From: Rubrivivax sp.
GTDB lineage: Bacteria > Pseudomonadota > Gammaproteobacteria > Burkholderiales > Burkholderiaceae_C
Direction of reading: 5' to 3'
Assembly: GCA_030680415.1 (NCBI GenBank)
Contig: JAUXVE010000098.1
Span: 33,897-97,896 of the forward strand
Length of the DNA: 64,000 bases
Positions 37,797-48,325 of the stretch are shown piece by piece. Made by a program: the position numbers and the translations under genes. How positions within the stretch are numbered: the first letter of the stretch is position 1; each line of letters begins with the position of its first letter. The notes under the pieces are model-generated. The model saw nothing but the letters and a program-made list of their open reading frames with translations, was not told where the DNA came from and searched no databases.

Positions 37797-37886
37797 CCTT
37801 GGCCAGAAGGCCCTTTATTGGTGCGATTTCCCGCACCGACTCGATGCGCAGGCCTGTCGATGCCGGGCGAGATGGTGCCCGGATGC

Positions 37887-37902
37887 GGGCATGGATTCTG
37901 CT
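37887..37902 (+). promoter_or_regulatory. sigma-54 promoter of glnA
   Basis: GGGCATG-GATT-CTGCT fits the sigma-54 consensus TGGCACG-N4-TTGCW. The invariant GG (37888-37889) and GC (37900-37901) are exactly ten bases apart. It lies 86 bases before the glnA start and 3 kb from the sigma-54 activator gene ntrC, which makes NtrC control of glnA likely. Clear paired NtrC sites were not found; one imperfect GCACC-N6-ATGCG candidate lies near 37833-37850. Confidence 0.65.
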
Positions 37903-37987
37903 AAATTGAGGTGCATCCTGTCGGGGCCTGCCCCGTCTGCTGCCCAAGACCGAACCCAATCCACGAGCCCCGCTAGGAGAGATTTGA

Positions 37988-39403
37988 ATGGCCAAGACCG
38001 TTGCCGACGTCATGAAGATGGTGAAGGAGAACGAAGTCAAGTTCGTCGACTTCCGCTTCACCGACACCCGCGGCAAGGAACAGCACGTGACCGTGCCTGT
38101 TTCCCACTTCGACGAAGACAAGTTCATCTCCGGCCATGCCTTCGACGGTTCGTCGATCGCCGGCTGGAAGGGCATCGAGGCCAGCGACATGCTGCTCATG
38201 CCCGACCCCAACACCGCCAACCTCGACCCCTTCTACGAAGAGCCGACGGTGATCCTGAGTTGCGACGTTCTCGAACCCGGCGACGGCAAGCCCTACGAGC
38301 GCGACCCGCGCAGCCTGGCCAAGCGCGCCGAGGCGTATCTGAAGAGCAGCGGCATCGGCGACGCTGCCTACTTCGGCCCCGAGCCCGAGTTCTTCATCTT
38401 CGACCAGGTCCATTGGCACATCGGCATGGACGGCAGCTCGGTCAAGATCAGCTCCGAAGAAGCGTCCTGGGCCACGAACAAGGACCTCGAAGGCGGCAAC
38501 ATGGGCCACCGCCCCACCGTCAAGGGCGGCTACTTCCCGGTGCCCCCGGTCGACAGCTTCCAGGACATGCGTTCCGAGATGTGCCTGCTGCTCGAGCAGT
38601 GCGGCATCCCGGTCGAAGTGCACCACCACGAAGTGGCGGGCGCCGGCCAGAACGAGATCGGCACCCGCTTCAGCACCCTGGTGCAGCGCGCCGACTGGCG
38701 GCAGTTGCAGAAGTACATCATCCACAACGTCGCCCATGCCTATGGCAAGACGGCGACCTTCATGCCCAAGCCCGTGGTCGGCGACAACGGCAGCGGCATG
38801 CACGTGCACCAGAGCGTGTGGAAGGACGGCAAGAACCTGTTCGCGGGCGACGGCTACGGCGGCCTGAGCGAATTCGCGCTGCACTACATCGGCGGCATCA
38901 TCAAGCACGCGCGGGCGCTGAACGCCATCACCAACCCCGGCACCAACAGCTACAAGCGCCTGGTGCCGGGCTTCGAGGCGCCGGTGAAGCTGGCCTATTC
39001 GGCGCGCAACCGCTCGGCGTCGATCCGCATCCCCTACGTGGCCAACCCCAAGGGGCGCCGCATCGAGGCGCGTTTCCCCGATCCGCTGATGAACCCCTAC
39101 CTGGGCTTCGCCGCGCTGCTGATGGCCGGCCTGGACGGCGTCGAGAACAAGATCCACCCCGGTGAAGCCGCCACCAAGGACCTCTACCACCTGCCGCCGG
39201 AAGAGGACGCCAAGATCCCGACCGTCTGCCACAGCCTGGACCAGGCGCTGGACTACCTGGACAAGGGCCGCGCCTTCCTGACCAAGGGCGGCGTCTTCAC
39301 CGACACCTACATCGACGCCTACATCGAACTCAAGATGCAGGAGGTGCAGCGCTTCCGCATGACCACGCACCCGCTCGAGTTCGACATGTACTACTCGCTG
39401 TAG
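37988..39403 (+). CDS. glnA: type I glutamine synthetase
   Basis: GlnA makes glutamine from glutamate, ammonia and ATP, as a cytoplasmic dodecamer. The 471-residue protein has [17 protein letters not shown], the catalytic EPEFFIFD, the [17 protein letters not shown] loop, [10 protein letters not shown] and the adenylylation site [10 protein letters not shown] with Tyr near 400. It is therefore probably controlled by GlnE adenylylation. A sigma-54 promoter lies upstream and an intrinsic terminator follows. ntrB and ntrC are downstream. Confidence 0.98.
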   Translation: MAKTVADVMKMVKENEVKFVDFRFTDTRGKEQHVTVPVSHFDEDKFISGHAFDGSSIAGWKGIEASDMLLMPDPNTANLDPFYEEPTVILSCDVLEPGDGKPYERDPRSLAKRAEAYLKSSGIGDAAYFGPEPEFFIFDQVHWHIGMDGSSVKISSEEASWATNKDLEGGNMGHRPTVKGGYFPVPPVDSFQDMRSEMCLLLEQCGIPVEVHHHEVAGAGQNEIGTRFSTLVQRADWRQLQKYIIHNVAHAYGKTATFMPKPVVGDNGSGMHVHQSVWKDGKNLFAGDGYGGLSEFALHYIGGIIKHARALNAITNPGTNSYKRLVPGFEAPVKLAYSARNRSASIRIPYVANPKGRRIEARFPDPLMNPYLGFAALLMAGLDGVENKIHPGEAATKDLYHLPPEEDAKIPTVCHSLDQALDYLDKGRAFLTKGGVFTDTYIDAYIELKMQEVQRFRMTTHPLEFDMYYSL

Positions 39404-39430
39404 GCGGTGGGCCCGTGGGCCCGCCTTTTT
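39403..39430 (+). terminator. intrinsic terminator after glnA
   Basis: A GC-rich stem (GGCGG...CCGCC with inner GGGCCC pairing) begins at the glnA stop codon and is followed by TTTTT at 39426-39430. It probably separates strong glnA transcription from the DUF4124-ntrBC genes. Confidence 0.65.
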
Positions 39431-39484
39431 CGTGGCACGAGGGGACACGCCGGCGACAGCGGCGGCCTGCGCCACAATCCGCCC

Positions 39485-40024
39485 ATGGCTGAAGCGACCC
39501 TGCAACCCCGCCGCCCTGCCGCATGGCAGGCCCTGGCCACGGCGGCCGCACTGTGCGCGGCCGTGCCGCCGGCGGCTCACGGTCAGGACACGGCAAGGCC
39601 GGTCTACCGCTGTCCCGGCCCACCCGTGCTCTACACCGACACGCTCAGCGTGCAGGAAGCGCGCGATCGCGGCTGCCGCACCATCGAAGGCGCGCCGGTG
39701 ACCATCGTGCAGGCCCCCCGCCCTCGTGCGCCGGCTTCGGCGCCCGCGGCTGCGGCACGGCCCGGTGAAGGCAAGGTCGACCCCGCGGCGCAGCGCACCC
39801 GCGACAGCGACGCGCGCCGCATCCTCGGCGACGAACTGCAGCGCGAGGAACAGCGCCTGGCCGAACTGCGCAAGGAGTTCAACAACGGCGAACCCGAGCG
39901 CCGCGGCGACGAGCGCAACTACCAGCGTTACATCGACCGCGTCGCCGAGATGCGGGCGGCGCTGGCGCGCAAGGAAGCCGACATCGCGGCCTTGCGGCGC
40001 GAGATGGCCAAGCTGCAGCAGTGA
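39485..40024 (+). CDS. DUF4124-like secreted protein between glnA and ntrB
   Basis: This 179-residue protein has a signal-like stretch (about 13-35, ending AAHGQ). A short Cys-containing domain resembling DUF4124 follows (VYRCPGPPVLYTDTL), then a Pro/Ala linker, and a C-terminal coiled coil of about 70 residues (RRILGDELQREEQRLAELRK). Similar proteins sit between glnA and ntrB in related bacteria. The function is unknown. Confidence 0.7.
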   Translation: MAEATLQPRRPAAWQALATAAALCAAVPPAAHGQDTARPVYRCPGPPVLYTDTLSVQEARDRGCRTIEGAPVTIVQAPRPRAPASAPAAAARPGEGKVDPAAQRTRDSDARRILGDELQREEQRLAELRKEFNNGEPERRGDERNYQRYIDRVAEMRAALARKEADIAALRREMAKLQQ

Positions 40025-40091
40025 GCGCGCAGGCTGGGCAGAGCGCTCGCTGCCGCCTGGCGGGTGCGGCCGCCGGCTGTGGAGGGCCCCA

Positions 40092-41165
40092 GTGACCGCC
40101 CAGTTGCCGCCGATCGACTTCGATGCCTACGACCAGTTGGCCACCATGGTGGCCCTGGCCGACGCCGAGGGCCGCTGCCTGCTCGCGAATGCCACGCTCG
40201 AAAACACCGTCGGCCTGTCGCGGCGCGCCCTGCAGCGCGGCAGCGTGCTCGACTGGATGGCCGACCCGGAGCAACTGCGCGAGACGCTGGTGAGGGTGGC
40301 CGGCCAGCAGGTGGCCAGCAGCCGCTTCGACGCACAGATGAAACGCCTGGGCGCCGCCGGCGGCGAGGTGCCGGTGCACATCATCGTCTGCCTGACCGAC
40401 TGGCCCGGCTGCGTGCTGGTGGAGATGATCGAGATCGAGCAGCAGATCCGCCTCGACCGCGAAGAGCGCACGCATGGCCTGGCGCAGGCCAACAAGGAAC
40501 TGGTGCGCAACCTGGCGCACGAGATCAAGAATCCGCTCGGCGGCATCCGGGGTGCGGCGCAACTGCTGGCCATGGAGGTCACCTCGCGTGAGCTCACCGA
40601 GTACACCCGCGTCATCATCCATGAGGCCGACCGCCTGCAGGCCCTGGTCGACCGCCTGCTGGCGCCGCACCGGCGGCCGCAGGTCATGGCCGACGTCAAC
40701 ATCCACGAGGTCTGCGAGCGCGTGCGCTCGCTGATCCTGGCCGAGTTCCCGCGCGGGCTGACGGTGGCGCGCGACTACGACACCTCGATCCCCGAATTCC
40801 GCGGCGACCGCGAGCAGCTCATCCAGGCCGTGCTCAACATCGTGCACAACGCCACCCAGGTGCTGGGCGAACGCATCGCGGCCGGGGACGCGCGCATCGT
40901 GCTGCGCACGCGCGTTGCCCGCCAGGCCACCTTCGGCCGCCAGCGTTTCCGTCTGGCACTGGAATTGCATATAGAGGACAACGGGCCGGGCGTGTCCGAG
41001 GCCATCCGGGACCGCATCTTTCACCCACTGGTGTCAGGGCGCGACGGTGGCTCCGGGCTCGGGCTGACGCTGGCGCAGACCTTCGTGCAACAACACCACG
41101 GCACGATCGACTGCGACAGCGTCGCCGGACGCACGGTGTTCAAGATCCTCATTCCGCTGCCCTGA
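40092..41165 (+). CDS. glnL: nitrogen regulation sensor kinase NtrB
   Basis: NtrB (GlnL) phosphorylates and dephosphorylates NtrC under control of the PII protein. The 357-residue cytoplasmic protein has an N-terminal PAS domain (about 10-115), the H-box LVRNLAHEIKNPLGGIRGAA, the N-box AVLNIVHNATQVLGE and the G-box EDNGPGV and GGSGLGLTLAQ. The GTG at 40092 gives the expected N-terminus. It is followed 15 bp later by ntrC. Confidence 0.94.
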   Translation: MTAQLPPIDFDAYDQLATMVALADAEGRCLLANATLENTVGLSRRALQRGSVLDWMADPEQLRETLVRVAGQQVASSRFDAQMKRLGAAGGEVPVHIIVCLTDWPGCVLVEMIEIEQQIRLDREERTHGLAQANKELVRNLAHEIKNPLGGIRGAAQLLAMEVTSRELTEYTRVIIHEADRLQALVDRLLAPHRRPQVMADVNIHEVCERVRSLILAEFPRGLTVARDYDTSIPEFRGDREQLIQAVLNIVHNATQVLGERIAAGDARIVLRTRVARQATFGRQRFRLALELHIEDNGPGVSEAIRDRIFHPLVSGRDGGSGLGLTLAQTFVQQHHGTIDCDSVAGRTVFKILIPLP

Positions 41166-41180
41166 CGGCGCCACGCCAGC

Positions 41181-42647
<1,467 letters not shown>

Positions 42648-42659
42648 ACGGCCGGAAGT

Positions 42660-42687
42660 GGCAACGCCCGGCATGCCGGGCGTTGCC
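42660..42687. terminator. perfect palindrome between ntrC and the chemoreceptor fragment
   Basis: GGCAACGCCCGGCATGCCGGGCGTTGCC is a 28-base perfect palindrome lying between the convergent ends of ntrC and the chemoreceptor fragment. It lacks a T-run but may end transcription from both sides. Its 18-base core CGCCCGGCATGCCGGGCG is repeated after the intact chemoreceptor at 45890-45917. Confidence 0.55.
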
Positions 42688-42707
42688 TGCTCAGCGCGGG
42701 GCCATGC

Positions 42708-43215
42708 TTAGAAGCTGGTCCAGTCGCCGTCGGTGCCGGTCTTGGCCGGCACCGCTGCGGTTGCCGTGGCCAGCGCGGCTGGCGCCGCCGCCGGGGCTGC
42801 CGTTGTCCTGGCCTTGTTCTGGCCGAACGGCGGCCGCGCCACGTTCCTGGCCCGGTCCGGGCCGCGGCGCTCGACGCTGGCGTGGCCCGGTGCGGGCGCT
42901 GCGGCTGCATGGTGCACTGCTCCACCGTGCGCCAGCTTGAACACCGCCACCGCCCGCACCAGCTGCTGCGCCTGGGCCTTCGGGCTCTCGGCCGCGGCAG
43001 CGCTTTCCTCCACCAGCGCGGCGTTCTGCTGTGTCGCCTGGTTCATCTGGCTCACCGCCTCGCCCACCTGCGCCACCCCCGAGCTCTGCTCGCTGGATGC
43101 AGCACTGATCTCGCCCATGATGTCGGTCACGCGCTTGATCGAGCTGACCACTTCGGTCATCGTCGTGCCGGCCTGGTCCACCAGCGCCGTGCCTTGCGCT
43201 GCCCGCTCGATGTCA
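42708..43215 (-). pseudogene. 3' fragment of a methyl-accepting chemotaxis protein gene
   Basis: The minus strand encodes only the end of a chemoreceptor signalling domain, from about [20 protein letters not shown] to the C-terminal GTDGDWTSF. It is very similar to the end of the intact receptor at 44067-45869. The match begins near 43215; upstream the translation is unrelated. It has no membrane helices, no HAMP domain and no hairpin tip, so it cannot signal. It is in the opposite direction to the intact copy, suggesting duplication followed by deletion. Confidence 0.8.
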
Positions 43216-43495
43216 TGGGGAGCAGTGAAGGCCGAGAAGCGGGCCCTTCCGCCCGTACCTTGGTATCGGCCCGGCGTGCCCTGTTGCTGAACGCCGCGGG
43301 AGCGTGCCGGCGCGCGGCCGTGATGCACTGTAGTGCCATCCATTCGGTCGCGCGCATGGCAACTCCCTGTGAAATGCCCGACTTGGTGCCCCCTTTTCGG
43401 GCGACCGTGCCTCAGGTTTCTGACCACACTGCCGAAAGCCCCCAAGGACCGGCTTGCCTGCCGGATCTCAACCCATTGCTCAGCGGAGTGCGACC

Positions 43496-43984
43496 TTGAA
43501 AACCTTCCCCCATGCCCTGGCCGCGATGGCCGTGTTCGCGACGTCGATATCGGCCTTGGCCTACGACCCCAAGGCCACCATCGCCGACCTCGATGCGCGC
43601 CTGGCCAAGATCGGCGCTGCCAAGCTCGAAGGCACCGATACCTTGGCCGGCAAGACCGTGCCGGCCATCTACTTCGGCGAGCGCAAGATCAACAACTACG
43701 ACGTCGTGGACGCCGTGCGCAAGGCCCACAGCGCCACCGCCACGGTGTTCGTGAAGGACGGCGAAGAGTTCGTCCGCGTTAGCACCAACGTGCTCACGCC
43801 CGAGGGCAAGCGCGGCATCGGTACCCAGTTGGCGCGCAACGCCGCCTACGCCGCCGTCAGCCAGGGTCAGCAGTACTGCGGCCCGATCGACGTGCTCGGC
43901 ACCGCCTTCGACGCCTGCTACAACCCGATCAAGGACGCCGGCGGCAAGATCATCGGCGTGAGCTACATCGGCCACAAGAAATGA
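43496..43984 (+). CDS. secreted single Cache-domain protein
   Basis: This 162-residue protein has a signal peptide ([20 protein letters not shown], cut near ALA-YD). One periplasmic Cache-type domain follows ([52 protein letters not shown]), like the Cache 3/Cache 2 fusion found in chemoreceptors. It has no membrane anchor or signalling part. The start is probably TTG at 43496, preceded by CGGAG; no ATG gives a full signal peptide. The intact chemoreceptor gene begins 82 bp downstream, so it may act as its ligand-binding partner. Confidence 0.78.
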   Translation: MKTFPHALAAMAVFATSISALAYDPKATIADLDARLAKIGAAKLEGTDTLAGKTVPAIYFGERKINNYDVVDAVRKAHSATATVFVKDGEEFVRVSTNVLTPEGKRGIGTQLARNAAYAAVSQGQQYCGPIDVLGTAFDACYNPIKDAGGKIIGVSYIGHKK

Positions 43985-44066
43985 GTCGAAGGCTCGAGCC
44001 GTGGGCGTGCCGCCCTGCGTGCAATGGCCGCCCGTGCGGTGTGATCCCTTCCAGGAACCAAACACG

Positions 44067-45869
44067 ATGAAGATCCTGACCGTGGCGACGAACGCATTCG
44101 CCCGCATGAACGTGGGGCGCCAGTTCGCCGCCGGTTTCGCCATGGTGCTGGTGCTGATGGCCTTGCTCGGCGCGGTGTCGGTGCTGTCGCTGGGCAAGGC
44201 GGACGAACGCGCGCGTGAACTCGAAGGCAAGTGGCTGGCCGGCGTGGGGCACCTCGCCGAGGCTCGCGCCGCCATCATCGAGATGCGCGACCTGGAGCTC
44301 AAGCACAGCCGTACCGACGACCGCAGCTATCACTCCGAATACGAGGAGAAGTTCGCCGCCGCGCGCAAGACGGTTGCCACCTCGCTGGCCGCTTACAAGG
44401 CGCTGGTGGTGGGCGAAGACGAAGCCAAGCTGCTGGCCGCCTTCGACAAGGGCTGGGCCGAGTACCAGAGGTTCAGCCAGCAGGTGCTGGCCCTGGGCCG
44501 CGACAAGAAGCAGACCGATGCTGCCGACATTGCCGATGGCGCTTCATCCATGAATCTGGACGAAGCGCTGCGCGCGTTGACAGCGATCACCCGGTTCAAC
44601 TTCGAGGGCGGCCATACGGCGGCAACAGCGGCCCACACGACTTCCGTGCAGACCAGGAGCGTGGTGCTGGGGCTGTTGGTGGCGGCGCTCGTGCTGGGGG
44701 CCGCGATGGCCCTGCTCATCACCCGCAGCCTGCTGGGCCAGTTGGGTGGCGAGCCGCGAGCCGCGGTGCAGTTGGCCCGTGCAGTGGCCGCCGGCGATCT
44801 GAGCACGCCCATCGCTCTGAAGCCGGGTGACTCCACGAGCCTGATGGCGGCGCTGCAGGCCATGCAGCACGGCCTGACCGATGCCGTGCGCCAGGTGCGC
44901 CAGGGCTCCGAGGGCGTGGCCAGCGCCAGCCAGCAGATCGCGCAGGGCAACCAGGACCTCAGCCAGCGCACCGAGGAGCAAGCCAGCGCGCTGGAAGAAA
45001 CCGCCGCGTCGATGGAGCAGCTCGGCTCGACGGTGAGGCAGAACGCCGACAACGCCAGGCAGGCCAATCAACTGGCGCTTGGCGCCTCCACCGTGGCCGT
45101 CAAGGGCGGCGAAGTCGTCGGCCAGGTCGTGCAGACGATGAAGGGCATCAACGACAGCAGCAAGAAGATCGCCGACATCATCAGCGTCATCGACGGCATC
45201 GCCTTCCAGACCAACATCCTGGCCCTCAACGCCGCGGTGGAAGCGGCGCGTGCCGGCGAGCAGGGCCGCGGCTTCGCGGTCGTGGCCGGTGAAGTGCGCA
45301 ACCTGGCGCAGCGCAGCGCCGAGGCGGCCAAGGAGATCAAGGGCCTGATCACGGCCAGCGTCGAGCGCGTCGCGCAGGGTACGGCGCTGGTGGACCAGGC
45401 CGGAACGACGATGACGGAGATCGTGGCCTCGATCAAACGCGTGACCGACATCATGGGCGAGATCAGCGCGGCGTCCAACGAGCAGAGCTCGGGCGTGGCG
45501 CAGGTGGGCGAGGCGGTGAGCCAGATGGACCAGGCGACGCAGCAGAATGCCGCGCTGGTGGAAGAAAGCGCCGCCGCGGCCGAGAGCCTGAAGGGCCAGG
45601 CGCAGCAACTGGTGCAGGCGGTGGCGGTGTTCAAGCTCGCCCAGGACGCAGCGGCGGTGGCTGCCGCGCCGGCCAGGGCTGGGGCAGAGCGTCGCGGGCC
45701 CGACCGCGCGAAGAACGTGACGCGGCCGAGCTTCGGCAAGGCCAAGGCCAAGACCCCGGTGGCTGCGGTGCCTGCGGTGTCTGCGACAGCTGCAATGCCT
45801 GCGGTGGCCGTGGCGGCGGCAGCTGTGCCGGCCAAGACCGGCACCGACGGCGACTGGACCAGCTTCTAA
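44067..45869 (+). CDS. methyl-accepting chemotaxis protein
   Basis: This 600-residue chemoreceptor has a first membrane helix (about 21-43), a helical four-helix-bundle-type periplasmic domain (about 45-185) and a second helix (about 198-218). A HAMP domain and a long signalling coiled coil follow, with the conserved tip [20 protein letters not shown]. The C-terminal tail is Ala/Pro-rich and ends in DWTSF, which fits the xWxxF tether that recruits the methylation enzyme CheR. Signal specificity is unknown. The secreted Cache protein is encoded immediately upstream. Confidence 0.95.
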   Translation: MKILTVATNAFARMNVGRQFAAGFAMVLVLMALLGAVSVLSLGKADERARELEGKWLAGVGHLAEARAAIIEMRDLELKHSRTDDRSYHSEYEEKFAAARKTVATSLAAYKALVVGEDEAKLLAAFDKGWAEYQRFSQQVLALGRDKKQTDAADIADGASSMNLDEALRALTAITRFNFEGGHTAATAAHTTSVQTRSVVLGLLVAALVLGAAMALLITRSLLGQLGGEPRAAVQLARAVAAGDLSTPIALKPGDSTSLMAALQAMQHGLTDAVRQVRQGSEGVASASQQIAQGNQDLSQRTEEQASALEETAASMEQLGSTVRQNADNARQANQLALGASTVAVKGGEVVGQVVQTMKGINDSSKKIADIISVIDGIAFQTNILALNAAVEAARAGEQGRGFAVVAGEVRNLAQRSAEAAKEIKGLITASVERVAQGTALVDQAGTTMTEIVASIKRVTDIMGEISAASNEQSSGVAQVGEAVSQMDQATQQNAALVEESAAAAESLKGQAQQLVQAVAVFKLAQDAAAVAAAPARAGAERRGPDRAKNVTRPSFGKAKAKTPVAAVPAVSATAAMPAVAVAAAAVPAKTGTDGDWTSF

Positions 45870-45889
45870 GCCCGGCCCCGCGCCCCTGA

Positions 45890-45917
45890 GACTACGCCCG
45901 GCATGCCGGGCGTAGTC
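45890..45917. terminator. perfect palindrome after the intact chemoreceptor gene
   Basis: GACTACGCCCGGCATGCCGGGCGTAGTC is a perfect 28-base palindrome 21 bases after the chemoreceptor stop codon. It probably ends transcription of that gene. The core is the same as that of the palindrome at 42660-42687 next to the receptor fragment. Confidence 0.55.
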
Positions 45918-45973
45918 ACGTTCGGCGCGGCCAAACGCTGACCTCCCCCCGCCTCGTCCTCCCGCCGCGCCGT

Positions 45974-46534
45974 TCAGACGATGCCGAAGCCCCCGAGCAG
46001 CGCGCCCGCGCCCAGCAACCACAGCAGGTGCAAGCGCGTGCGCCAGACGACCAGCGCCACCCCGGCCGCCAGAGCGCCCAGCGGCGCCAGGCCGTGCGGC
46101 CCGCTCTGCGCCGTGGCCACGATCCAGGCCGTGGCCAGCAGCAGCCCGACGACCACCGGCGCCATGCCCTGCTTGAAGGCGCGCACCGTGCGGTCCTCGC
46201 GGTGGCGGTGCGCCCAGCGCGTGAGCGCCAGCGTCAGCAGCGAGCTCGGCAACAGGATGCCAACGAGCGCCAGCGTCAGCCCCAGCGCCGCGACGGCCAA
46301 GCCGCCGGATTGCAGACCGACGTTCCAGCCCAGCAGCGCAATGAACAGCACGTTGGGCCCGGGCGCCGCCTGCGCCAGCGCGATCGAGGCGCTGAACTGC
46401 GCGTCGTCCAGCCAACCCTGCTGCACCACGAGATAACGATGCAGGTCGGGCGCCACGGCCATCGCGCCGCCCACGGCCAGCAGCGACAGGCCCAGCAGAT
46501 GCAGCGCGAAGCCGGCCCAGTCGGCCGCCGTCAT
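45974..46534 (-). CDS. chromate transporter, second half (short ChrA-type)
   Basis: This 186-residue membrane protein matches one half of the chromate ion transporter family (FALHLLGLSLLAVGGAMAV, ALAQAAPGPNVLFIALLGWN). It is paired with a second half encoded directly before it on the same strand, overlapping by four bases (46531-46534). Paired short subunits form an antiparallel heterodimer in characterised cases. The transported anion may be chromate or sulfate. Confidence 0.9.
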   Translation of the reverse strand: MTAADWAGFALHLLGLSLLAVGGAMAVAPDLHRYLVVQQGWLDDAQFSASIALAQAAPGPNVLFIALLGWNVGLQSGGLAVAALGLTLALVGILLPSSLLTLALTRWAHRHREDRTVRAFKQGMAPVVVGLLLATAWIVATAQSGPHGLAPLGALAAGVALVVWRTRLHLLWLLGAGALLGGFGIV

Positions 46535-47097
46535 CGCGCCGGCCCCAGCCGCTGCCAGGCCCAGGCGCAGGCAGGCCCGGCGATCATCAGCAGGGCCCAG
46601 GCCAGCGGCAAGCGCCACAACGCCACCGCGGCAAACATGCCCAGCACGGCCAGGGCGCACAGCGCGCGCCCGAGTACGTTGTTGGCGAGCGGAGCCGCCA
46701 GCTTCAACGCGGTGCCGGCCACCAGCCCGGCGGCCACCGCGCCCATGCCGCGCAGCGCACCCTGGGCCGCGCTTGTATCGCCGACGCTGGCCAGGGCCAG
46801 CACCAGCGGGATCAGCACACCCAGCGGCAGCACCAGCATGCCGGCCACCGCGGCTAGCGCGCCGCGCACGCCGAACCAGCGGTCACCGAGCATCAGCATC
46901 AGGTTGACGACGTTCGGCCCGGGCAGGATCTGCGCCACCGCCCAGTCCTCGACGAACTGCTCAGGCGTCAGCCAGCCGCGCCGCTCCACCAGTTCGCGCT
47001 GGATGACGGCGAGCACGCCGCCGAAGCCCTGCAGCGCGATCCACGAGCAGGCCCGGAACAGCTCGGCCGGCGTGTGGGGCGCTGCGGCAGGGCTCAA
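46531..47097 (-). CDS. chromate transporter, first half (short ChrA-type)
   Basis: This 188-residue membrane protein is the partner of the next gene. It has the signatures LFRACSWIALQGFGGVLAVI and AVAQILPGPNVVNLMLMLGD, a typical ChrA domain. Its start overlaps the stop of the Bug-type gene upstream by four bases (47094-47097), so three genes are linked. Five to six hydrophobic helices are visible. Confidence 0.9.
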   Translation of the reverse strand: MSPAAAPHTPAELFRACSWIALQGFGGVLAVIQRELVERRGWLTPEQFVEDWAVAQILPGPNVVNLMLMLGDRWFGVRGALAAVAGMLVLPLGVLIPLVLALASVGDTSAAQGALRGMGAVAAGLVAGTALKLAAPLANNVLGRALCALAVLGMFAAVALWRLPLAWALLMIAGPACAWAWQRLGPAR

Positions 47098-47810
47098 TTC
47101 GCAGTGATCTTGCGGTCGACGATGACCTTGCCCCAGGTCTTCGATTCGGCGTCGACGTGATTGGCCAGTTCGTCGCGCGTGCCGGGCGCGGGCAGCAGGC
47201 CGGCGGTGGATAGGGTCGCGAAGTACATCGACAAGCTGCCGCCCGGCAGTTCGGTCACTGCCGGGGCGCCGCCCTTGTAGGGGATGTGTACGACGTCGAC
47301 GCGCTGGTTGAAGAGCTCGCCCGCCAGGTGCGACGCCGAGCCGGCGCCGGTGGAGCCGTAGTTCAGCACGCCCGGCTGCTTCTTGGCCAGCGCGATGAGT
47401 TCGGTCAGGGTCTTCACGCCCAGGCTGGGTGGCACGACCAGCACGTTCGGGAAGTTCATGCCCATGGTCAGTGGCGCCAGGTCCTTCTGCGCGTCATAGC
47501 CGAGCTTCATCATGTGCGGCGCGATCGCCAGCGGGCCGACCGAGCCGAGCAGGATCACCGAGCCGTCGGGCTCGGCGTTGGCCACGGCCTGGTGTGCGAT
47601 GTTGCCGCTGGCGCCGGCCCTGTTGTCGATCACGACGGTGGCGCCCAGGTTCTCGCCCATCCGCTTGGCGACGACGCGTGCGGCGTGGTCGGCGGCCCCG
47701 CCGGCGGCGAAGCCGACGACGATGGTGATCTTCTTCGGCAGTTCCTGCGCCGCGGCGGTGGCCATCAGCGCCAGCGCGAGGGCGCCGGCCAGTGCGTTGC
47801 GGATGTTCAT
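47094..47810 (-). CDS. Bug family (TctC) binding protein with a large internal deletion
   Basis: This is a periplasmic binding protein of the Bug/TctC family (tripartite tricarboxylate transporters). A signal peptide (about 1-21) is followed by KITIVVGFAAGGAADHAARV, VVIDNRAGASGNIA and LNYGSTGAGSASHLAGELF. The frame is open, but the protein has 238 residues where the family has about 320-330. After MYFATLSTA it jumps directly to a C-terminal segment (GTRDELANHVDAESKTWGKV). About 85 residues of the second half are missing in frame. The protein is probably not functional. Confidence 0.82.
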   Translation of the reverse strand: MNIRNALAGALALALMATAAAQELPKKITIVVGFAAGGAADHAARVVAKRMGENLGATVVIDNRAGASGNIAHQAVANAEPDGSVILLGSVGPLAIAPHMMKLGYDAQKDLAPLTMGMNFPNVLVVPPSLGVKTLTELIALAKKQPGVLNYGSTGAGSASHLAGELFNQRVDVVHIPYKGGAPAVTELPGGSLSMYFATLSTAGLLPAPGTRDELANHVDAESKTWGKVIVDRKITAN

Positions 47811-47828
47811 CGGATCGTCTCCTCGAGG

Positions 47829-48325
47829 TCAGTCATCGCCGAGCGCGATGGTGCTCGGCCGTCGTTTTTCGATCGCCCACTTCAACAGCGCGGCGCCACG
47901 GTAGACGCCGTGCGCAAACTTGCCGTAGGGCAGCGTCGCGAACAGCGCCAGCACCGCGCCCAGGTGCAGCGCCAGCAGCAGCGGCAGCGCCGGCGTCGTG
48001 TGCAGCGCCATCAGCACCAGGCCGGTGGCCGCCGTCAGGAACAGCAGCGCGATGAAGCCGCGGTCCATGGTCTGCTGCGCGGGGTCGCCGTGCAGCGGAT
48101 GCCGGCGCCGGTTCAGGCGCCACAGCCAGATCGTACCGGCAGCCAGCAGCGCGCCACCCGCGGTGCCCAGCAGCTTGGGCAGGCTGGTGTAACCGTAGGG
48201 TGCCAGCCAGCCGAAGGCGTAGTGGTACAGCGTGCCGACCGAGGTCGCCGCGAGGCACAGCATGAAGCCGTAGAAGGTGGCGTGGTGGGCGCGGCGGCGC
48301 GCGAGCGTGAAGGCGTCGTCCTGAC
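47829..48325 (-). pseudogene. tcuB C-terminal fragment (membrane domain only)
   Basis: The frame ends in a TcuB/CitB-type membrane domain ([54 protein letters not shown] segments) of about 160 residues. TcuB passes electrons from the tricarballylate dehydrogenase TcuA to the membrane and is normally about 370 residues, with an N-terminal cysteine-rich iron-sulfur part. That part is missing. At about 48325 the sequence changes into a GNAT gene in another frame, so a deletion has cut it. Confidence 0.75.

Noticed and set aside
37820..37837. GGTGCG-ATTTCC-CGCACC inverted repeat upstream of glnA as an NtrC site
   Set aside because: The half-sites are in the opposite order to the NtrC consensus (GCACC...GGTGC), so it is more likely a hairpin after the preceding gene.
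42708..43445. Treating the minus-strand chemoreceptor fragment as a complete gene
   Set aside because: Only the last part of the signalling domain matches; the first 75 or so codons of that open frame are unrelated and there are no membrane helices or HAMP domain.
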